Program-made: the position numbers and the translations under genes | Notes under the pieces: model-generated | Seen by the model: only the letters and a program-made list of their open reading frames with translations | Databases searched by the model: none | Told to the model about the DNA's origin: nothing | Shown here: piece by piece, positions 57,981 through 64,000 of the stretch | How positions within the stretch are numbered: position 1 is the first letter of the stretch | How the letters are laid out: each line of letters begins with the position of its first letter | From: Aplectana chamaeleonis | Taxonomy: Eukaryota; Nematoda; Chromadorea; Rhabditida; Cosmocercidae | Direction: 5' to 3' | DNA: 64,000 nt | Assembly: GCA_029168955.1 (NCBI GenBank) | Contig: JAPDOI010000157.1 | Location: 620,001-684,000, forward strand

Positions 57981-58445
57981 TTAAAGTAGTCAGCAATTGC
58001 TGTAGGAGCAAAATAAAAGACCTCAGAACCAGCGTTTATAATTTGGGGGCGGGCGGACACCCAGCAATAACTTGATCCTGAACGTTTTCAATCCGAGTTT
58101 TCACTTATTTTCGCTTTTGTGATGACAAGATCTGCCTTCTCATGAGGACAGCAATCTGTTTTATCGCGAACCCTGCCTTTAACATACCACTCTTGTTGAA
58201 GCGCTGCGTCAAAGAGGTCGTTTTCGGATGAAATAGGAAATTTATAGGAAGTTTGTAGAAAATATCGTTTTTGAGGGAATCCGAATGCTGAACCTCATGC
58301 TAAGGAGTTCACTTTTTCATTACCTAGGCTTTACTCACATTTGATTCAGTTTCCCAAACATGATGATAGAGCTCACCGAACATGAACCTTTCGCTCTTGT
58401 ATAAAGCTTATTGGAGACATCGGCATAAACCGAAGTGCACACATA

Positions 58446-58724
58446 CTGTGCTTATCTGGGCCAAATTCCGGTCCGCATTTGCGTCTCGACACGCTTCGTG
58501 GCCGCACGCGCTCGAGTCAGTCGGGTTTCCAGTGCCAAAGCCGACTCGATGTGGCTTTTTTATGCAATTTTCTTCAATTTTCCTTGGTTTACAGCTTCCA
58601 AAACCCACCTAGAGTCAGCAGATCGGCGGCTGCGGCGCTGGAAGCTCTTCTGACTCGGGCGCGTGCTGCCGCAAAGCGTGTCGAGACGCAATTGCGGACC
58701 GGAATTTGGCCCAGATAAGCACAG
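58446..58724. mobile_element. Palindromic TA MITE, 279 bp
   Basis: The ends CTGTGCTTATCTGGGCCAAA and its complement are flanked by TA (58444-58445 and 58725-58726). GC-rich arms ('gcgtctcgacacgctt') surround an AT-rich loop. Confidence 0.8.
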
Positions 58725-59432
58725 TATCACGCTACCGAAGGGTACGATTCCATTTTTTTACAGATTTCCGTTTTTGCATGAACGCTGAGCCATCGAGTTC
58801 TATCCCTTGTTAACTCACACTCTTCACATGCGTTTGAGCGAAGAACAACGTTGTACTTACTGCAGAACACGTCACGACCTGTCCACTGGCAACAAATTTG
58901 ATGAAACACATGTGGATGAACGGTCGCTGCTGCCTGTTTAGGAGGCCCCCAAAAGGCTAAAGTGGTGTGAACCTGGTTGTTCGGCTTCGAAACGATTTCC
59001 TGTCCGGAAATCGCACAAGAAGGGTATGGCATCAGTTTTTTGGGATGCGAAAGGAACTTTGTTTGTGGATTACTTGCAGACTGGTAAAACAGTTGATTCT
59101 GAATATTATTGCAACCTTTTAAACCAGTTGAAGGGGAAAATTCGTGAAAAAAGACCCGGTTTGCAGCAGAAAAAAATCCTTTTTCATCAGGACAATGCAC
59201 CGTGTCAAAAGAGCATTTTGACAATGGCTAAAATCCATGAATTAAAGTTCGAATTGTTGGAGCATCCACCGTATTCACCAGATTTGGCCCCCAGCGACTT
59301 CCATTTGTTTCCAGAACTCAAAAAATTCATGCGTGGCAGGCGTTTTTCATCAAATGAAAAGGTCATAACGGCTGTTGAAGCGTATTTTGCAGACCTTCCG
59401 GATTCTCACTTCAGGGATGGGATCCACAGATT

Positions 59433-60153
59433 CTCTGGCAAACTGGGGCGTCGACAACAGCTTGATAAAATGTCATCTCCTAAACCGCTCCCTGTTAACA
59501 AGTCAAAGCGCGTGTACTGTCAGCCTGAGACCCGCCCGTTGCCCAGCGACGTCCGCCTGTTGTCGGGCTGTTGACAACACGATGTGTCGAGTTTAGCGAC
59601 CTATTTAGCAGCAGTTCACATCCTACAGGACTTTTTCATCTAGCTCAGGTACTACTTTACACCGACACGCTACGCGGCCGGCACGCGCCGCTGTCGGCAC
59701 TTCGCGGCTGGGTCGCCCAGCCTCTACTGGGGTCACCACCGGATAGGCAGAACCTCCAGGAGCTGGGCGGGGCCAATGTACCGCAAACTTGGGTAATTGA
59801 ACCGGCTGCGCTCTCATGATTCACAGCATGCCTGGAGAATGCGTCGTATACTCCTCTTTTATCTAGAGCGCTAGCAATGCAACAGCTCGAGATCGACCAG
59901 AGCATAACTCGCGGCCACGGCCCGCCGAATATCAGCGCGTTGGCCAGCGGTGACTCATGAGGCGGCATTAAGAATCACGGTAGCGCGCGCTATCACTGAT
60001 TTCGGGCTGCTATGCACGTCGGTGTCTCATTCTTCTCCCACTCCCTCCTCCGCTTAGCGCGTTTGCGCTTGTTCTGGCGCGCGCCACCTCGATACCTAAT
60101 ACCGCCTATGGTGGGCGGATCAACCTGTTGTCGACGCCCCAGTTTACCAGAGC
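59433..60153. mobile_element. TIR element in mariner B, carries SL1-like sequence
   Basis: The ends CTCTGGCAAACTGGGGCG and CGCCCCAGTTTACCAGAG are inverted over about 28 bp, including 'tcgacaacag'. Copy A shows the uninterrupted site ('cagattggaggatcg', 17096). No clean target duplication is seen, so the superfamily is open. The interior has no transposase but includes the best SL1-like segment (59782-59803, minus). Confidence 0.75.
59782..59803 (-). other. SL1-like 22-mer, copy 3 (best match)
   Basis: Minus strand. It matches SL1 at 20 of 22 positions, differing only at positions 5 and 21, with core AATTACCCAAGTTTG. It is followed by GTACATTGG, close to the GTAAACATTG that follows the leader in Caenorhabditis SL1 RNA. 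The upstream flank 'tacgacgcattctc' is shared with the other three copies. No clear Sm site was seen downstream. Confidence 0.6.
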
Positions 60154-60430
60154 TGGAGGATCGTTGGAGCAAGTGCATTAATGTTCAAGGAGATTATGTT
60201 GAATAATAAAGTGTAGTTTGAACCATGAAATTTTTTCAGTGTTTTTCTTATCGAACGACAAGACTTATTGAACAACCTGGTATACACATGGGAGGTTGTT
60301 TTTTACTGTCCCCCGTGAGCAGACATAAGTAAGTGCTTTGAACTCGGCATCAAGCAGTCGAAAAATATAAAATGCAACCCGAAACAGCTCGTGGATTGAC
60401 TACCTTCGTTGAAAGTGCAAGTTAATTTAA

Positions 60431-60977
60431 AGGCAGTGGTCGCGATTAAAAACGTTATCGAAAAAACTAAAAAAATCAGCTTAGATCAAAAACAGCTGAA
60501 AAACTATGAAGGTAGCGCGGTGAAAAACGGTCTACAAATAGAGTTTCTAGGGCCCAAAGAAGCTAGTTCGTGCACACGTGCACAGCGATGACGAAACAGA
60601 TCGCAGTCTCATGCCGAGCAGTCAAAAATCATCGACATTCAGAGGACGAAATAAATGCAAATTTAACGAATAAAAACAGTTGAATAATGAAAGCATCACT
60701 TCAGTCAATGTTTTGACTAGATGTGCACATAAATTCGAAGGTTCATTGATTGACATTCAATTTCAAGCTAGCTGATGTTCTTGATATAAGAGGTCATCGA
60801 TGCCGATGATGTGGAGAGGGCTCGTCCACCATCAAAAGGCAAGAAAGTTCAGGTTTCAAATTCGGCCCAAAAAAGTGGTTTTTTCGCGATTTTTTCTTAT
60901 AGGTCCTACTACTCGAGACCCAGGAAAGGATTTGGAGAGAAAAAGACGACAAGCATATTTGATCGCGACCACTGCCT
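60431..60977 (+). mobile_element. TTAA MITE, family C, best copy
   Basis: 547 bp with ends AGGCAGTGGTCGCGAT and GATCGCGACCACTGCCT, flanked by TTAA (60427-60430 and 60978-60981). It serves as the uninterrupted reference for the copy at 27649-34637. Confidence 0.85.
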
Positions 60978-60981
60978 TTAA

Positions 60982-61400
60982 CATCATGCAGAATTCCAGC
61001 TAAAAAGTATTGCAAATTCAGGAACAAAACCTAAACGTGCATTAACAATCAACTCCCCCAGGCAAACGAAAAGAGTTCTTATAAAATACATACACCGAGT
61101 AGCGATGTATGTCAACTTCGAAGAGAACGAGCGAAGAACTGCAAAAACTGCAGGCAATAATACGTCAAACATGAAATCGCTTAGCAGTGACAGCTACAGG
61201 TAACAGAACGATTTTTTCCGATACACCGGTCAATGTTACACAATGATCAGAATTTCTTTTCACTCGAGGGTCGTAACAACGAAACTCAGCAGTCGAGAGT
61301 TTTCAAATATCGGATAATGGGGTGGTGAGGATTTTTTGTCATGGGTTAGACCCCTCACAAGGGGAGGATCTTTGCAGGCCGTGGCCACTCCAAATGAAAT
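60982..61400. other. No gene recognised
   Basis: Short unremarkable frames on both strands; nothing supported. Confidence 0.35.
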
Positions 61401-61403
61401 ATG

Positions 61404-61785
61404 CGTTTCTAGGATCATGTTTCGACGAAGAATTCGAACTTTTACATTGCAGCTGCGAAACGTTTCTCTGAACGGAGTTACATGCGTTTTTAGCGCTTCT
61501 CTCGTAGACGCATCATAACGGTAATCCATGAGTCTTCGTCGCCTCCTGGGATACTCCGATGTGATTTCTACAACAGAGATGATGATCCTAAACCGGATGA
61601 CTATGAGATGATTCCTTGTGTAGAAATCAAATCGGTGTATCTCAGGAGACGACGAAGACTCATGGATTACACGTTATGAGGCGTCTACGAGTGAAGCGCG
61701 AAAAACGCTCAAAACTCCGTCAAGAGAAGTGTTCTGCAGTCGTAATACGAAAATTCAAATTCTTCGTCCAATTTTGATCCTAGAC
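61404..61785. mobile_element. Palindromic MITE, about 380 bp
   Basis: 'catgagtcttcgtcg' (61526) and 'cgacgaagactcatgg' (61649) are inverted. The pairing runs outward through 'gcgtctacgag' and 'ctcgtagacgc' to 'ttctaggatcatg' and 'gatcctagacatg'. Confidence 0.75.
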
Positions 61786-62623
61786 ATGTCTTTCCCTGTC
61801 AGATGATTTTATAAATTCTAACCTATGTGCAAAGCGTTTCCTGACTTTACTAGAGGGGCGAGTACCATTAGGCTGAAGAAATTTTCAAGCGTGTGCAACA
61901 TTTCTCTTCAAACCCCGCCCCTCAATATCGGAAACAGCTTCAAAATATCCACTGTCAGTATAAATCAGTATCGGGAACCTCCAGCAAATCGTGTCATATA
62001 TCTTCACGTCTTTGCGCAGGCAAGCCTGTGAGATACAAGTAAAAGTAGCGAAACAACCCCAAAAGACTCTCAACTTCACAAAGAAAAACTTGCTTGAAAA
62101 CCTCCCAAAACAATCGCTACTCCCCTTTTTCCGTCTATTTCGACTTGCTCAGTGCAAAACAGCGGAAGTTTTTTTTACTAAGAGCAAACTATATAAATTT
62201 TATGGCATGAATCGAAGGCTCGGGGCCTTGAGTGTTGGAAAAAATTTCGGGAAAACCTGGAAAATTCGACTGAAATGAAGAAATAACAGTATCCTTTGCA
62301 TTGATTCAGAATGAGGACGAGTTACACCGAATTGACGTCGATAGTGAAGCTAGTCGCACTACGGTTGAGTTGGCGACTCTAATAGACGGGTAACGCCTTT
62401 ACTGGAAAGCTCGCGTAGTTGGAAGCGGTTAAAACGAGCCGAATTGACCGTAATCAAGCATTAGATTTGAGGGTGTTTGTATTGGTAGGCGAAGCCTTTT
62501 TCGGAAGAAAGCGGAGAACAGGTGATTCGGGCACTCAATGTGGCTCAAATCCGGTCAATGAGACTCGTTTTTGGCTTTTTTAACGACGTGAGCATTCTAG
62601 TAGGAGCTGCTCGACTTCATTAA

Positions 62624-62901
62624 GGTCAATGGTATACATTGTCGCTGTCATGAGCGACAGCCATGACATTTAGCACGAATCGCGGCGGGACCAGCATCGG
62701 AGCAATGGCACTGGCCGTCGTAGGAACAGTTGTCGCTTGACAGTCGCAGCGACTTGTCGCGGAGGGCTAACATACTGTAAATAAGCCGATGCCTGTCGTT
62801 ACCACTGTCGCTGTCGCTGTGTACAGCGCACTGCGGGAACCCGTATTGAACCCGCTGTGTAGAGCGACGCGGGTGCGTGTCGCGAAACTATACCATTGAC
62901 C
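62624..62901. mobile_element. PIF/Harbinger-like MITE, 278 bp
   Basis: The ends are GGTCAATGGTATAC and, on the complement, GGTCAATGGTATAG, with a 3-bp TAA duplication (62621-62623 and 62902-62904). A 3-bp TWA-type duplication is typical of PIF/Harbinger. The interior is rich in 'cgctgtcgctg' repeats, like the small insertion at 943-1060. Confidence 0.65.
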
Positions 62902-62912
62902 TAACGTAGATA

Positions 62913-63373
62913 CAATACCGCTCGTAGGATTTGGTCAGAAAGCGAGCGAGGTCGGGTTTTCGCGTCTTTTTTGTCTTTTTTGTATAACTCGCTTCAAAGT
63001 CAACTTTGAGCGAAACTAGGGAGATATTCGTGATCCTCGCGTTGAGGACTACCCAATGGTTTAGCCTTTGTGGTGATTACGCTGAGAACTACAGAAGTAT
63101 CGTAATCACCCAGGTTTGTGATTACGGTACCGTGATGGATGGTGCGCTACCGTCTCCGCCTGCGTTTCCCTGTGTCTACCGTATATGGAGAGTATATTTC
63201 TCAACGGAATCCCGACAATGGGTACACCGCTGCATAGCCCTCAACGCCTGGATTATGAATATCTTCCTAGTTTCGCTCAAATTTGACTCTGAAGCGATTT
63301 ATACAAAAATACGAAAAAGACGCGAAAACCCCGACCTCGCTCGATTTCTGACCAAATCCTATGAGCGGTATTG
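62913..63373. mobile_element. Palindromic TA MITE, 461 bp
   Basis: The ends CAATACCGCTCGTAGGATTT and its near complement are flanked by TA (62911-62912 and 63374-63375). The first seven bases equal those of the large TIR element at 7982-11739 (CAATACC), suggesting the same mobilising enzyme. The arms pair over nearly the full length. Confidence 0.8.
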
Positions 63374-63422
63374 TATCTAAACGACATTTGCGAGCGTGCA
63401 TGCTGCCTTTAAACGTCGGAAG

Positions 63423-64000
63423 CGAATTTGCGCTCCCAACTTATCAGGTGTGTGGATTCTTTCTGTATTACTTTTGCTGAAAATTACTAGAAACTAAGGA
63501 GCTTTTCACTGCGCAAGTTTGGATGTAAGGATTGTCCGAGATAAAGGATTCAATACTAGACCGTTCGCGCCTTGTCACGGCGCTTCTGTTCCACGTGCTG
63601 GATCGTGCTAGATGACTGACGGAGGCCAAGCTTTTTTGACGAGATTTTGCTCGTCCCATCTCCTACGTTTTCACAATAGAGCGCAGGTGACCCACCAAAC
63701 TCTCCCTTGCGCTTTCAGACGGGCCCAAACATGAGATGAAACAGAAAAAACGACGTGGTTTTCAGCGCGTACGATGTATTTAAATATCGATTCCATTACT
63801 GCCACAAAAGTTGATAAAAAAAAGGTCGATGGGATCCCGTTTGAAAGAGGATCTTGTGCAGTCTCAACTTGCGAATTTCATGGGGAGAGTGGTAGCGAGT
63901 GTCCCAAAAGATATCCTAGGCTTTCAGCAACGTGGATTTTCGTTTTCAGCGACTTATTTTTTTCAGCATCATGTAGTGTGTACACCCAATACATGCAATT
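63423..64000. other. Family E-like fragment, no gene
   Basis: 'gtggttttcagcgcgtacga' at 63757-63776 is the family E terminus, here ending GATGTATTTAAAT. The rest shows no supported feature. Confidence 0.4.

Larger units (their letters stand above)
56562..58950. mobile_element. hAT-type insertion in mariner B, 2.4 kb
   Basis: An 8-bp duplication AAAAGGCT (56554-56561 and 58951-58958) flanks it. The left end begins CAGAAAACC; both ends share 'cctaaacaggcagcagcga' (inverted at the right as 'tcgctgctgcctgttta'). The outermost bases of the right end are diverged. It contains a family E MITE (57528-57980) and a palindromic TA MITE (58446-58724). No hAT transposase was recognised. Confidence 0.75.
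56383..60204 (+). pseudogene. Mariner transposase, catalytic domain, three pieces
   Basis: Pieces are at 56383-56561, 58951-59432 and 60154-60204. The first holds 'TMDETWVYHHDPEL' with the first catalytic Asp. The second holds 'SVFWDAKGTLFVDY', 'FHQDNAPCQKS' with the second Asp, and 'PYSPDLAPSDFHLF' with the third. Thirty-four residues separate the last two Asp residues, the DD34D pattern of mariner. The third piece is the C-terminal 'SKCINVQGDYVE' and stop. Unlike copy A, all three catalytic Asp residues are kept. The DNA-binding N-terminus is missing and two insertions break the frame, so it is inactive. Confidence 0.9.
56383..60280 (+). mobile_element. Mariner element, copy B, 5'-truncated, with insertions
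   Basis: The 3' end is a clear mariner terminus ('aacgacaagacttattg...aacaacctgg') followed by TA (60281-60282). The 5' half of the element is missing: homology to copy A starts near 56383. Insertions at 56562-58950 and 59433-60153 split the rest. Confidence 0.85.
62165..63418. mobile_element. Family D-related TTAA MITE with two nested MITEs
   Basis: The right end GAGCGTGCATGCTGCCT followed by TTAA is at 63402-63422. The body 62200-62640 follows the 4189-4684 copy ('aagaaataacagtatcc', 'ggcgtgagcattctag'-like blocks). It is interrupted at 62624-62901 and 62913-63373. The left end is worn away. Confidence 0.6.

Overview
The window looks like repeat-dense, gene-poor nuclear DNA of a nematode. 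The evidence is: (i) four dispersed 22-nt segments matching the nematode SL1 spliced leader at 18-20 of 22 positions; (ii) an RTE-type non-LTR retrotransposon whose protein resembles, as far as I recall them, those of strongylid nematodes; (iii) mariner copies of the DD34D type; and (iv) TTTTCAG-type splice acceptors with a candidate 47-bp intron. No bacterial-style operon, rRNA or CRISPR was seen. The species cannot be fixed from the sequence alone.

Layout. 1-5.1 kb: a degraded CR1/jockey-type reverse-transcriptase relic, then a chain of short elements with AGGCA ends, each sharing a TTAA with the next. 5.4-6.3 kb: a short repeat split by a small hAT-type MITE with 8-bp duplications. 6.4-12.2 kb: a long dispersed repeat (R) carrying a TTAA MITE and a 3.76-kb long-arm TIR element; an uninterrupted second copy lies at 38.9-39.7 kb. 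13.4-17.2 kb: mariner copy A, broken by two retroelement-like insertions. 17.5-21.1 kb: an RTE fragment, then a nearly complete RTE element with two in-frame stops. 21.2-23.0 kb: a TIR element. 23.05-27.0 kb: a GC-rich satellite with 84-bp and 118-bp units and a 1031-bp higher-order duplication. 27.6-34.6 kb: a TTAA MITE split by a 6.4-kb hAT-type element, which itself holds a 4.4-kb foldback element with 125/133-bp tandem repeats in its arms. 39.8-43.2 kb: a second foldback element whose arms are 21-bp minisatellites and whose centre holds a TTAA MITE and a deleted mariner. 43.8-48.9 kb: SL1-like repeats, a tRNA-like SINE copy and a small foldback element. 49-54 kb: palindromic MITEs and two weak candidate host exons. 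54.5-63.4 kb: more TTAA MITEs and mariner copy B, split by a hAT-type insertion and by a TIR element that carries an SL1-like sequence.

No convincing complete host gene was found. The intelligible coding sequence is transposon-derived and broken. The value of the window is its insertion record: many insertions can be ordered in time because the uninterrupted site, or the target duplication, is visible. The most unusual items are the SL1-like sequences amplified inside repeats, the chained AGGCA/TTAA MITEs, and the foldback elements whose arms have become minisatellites.
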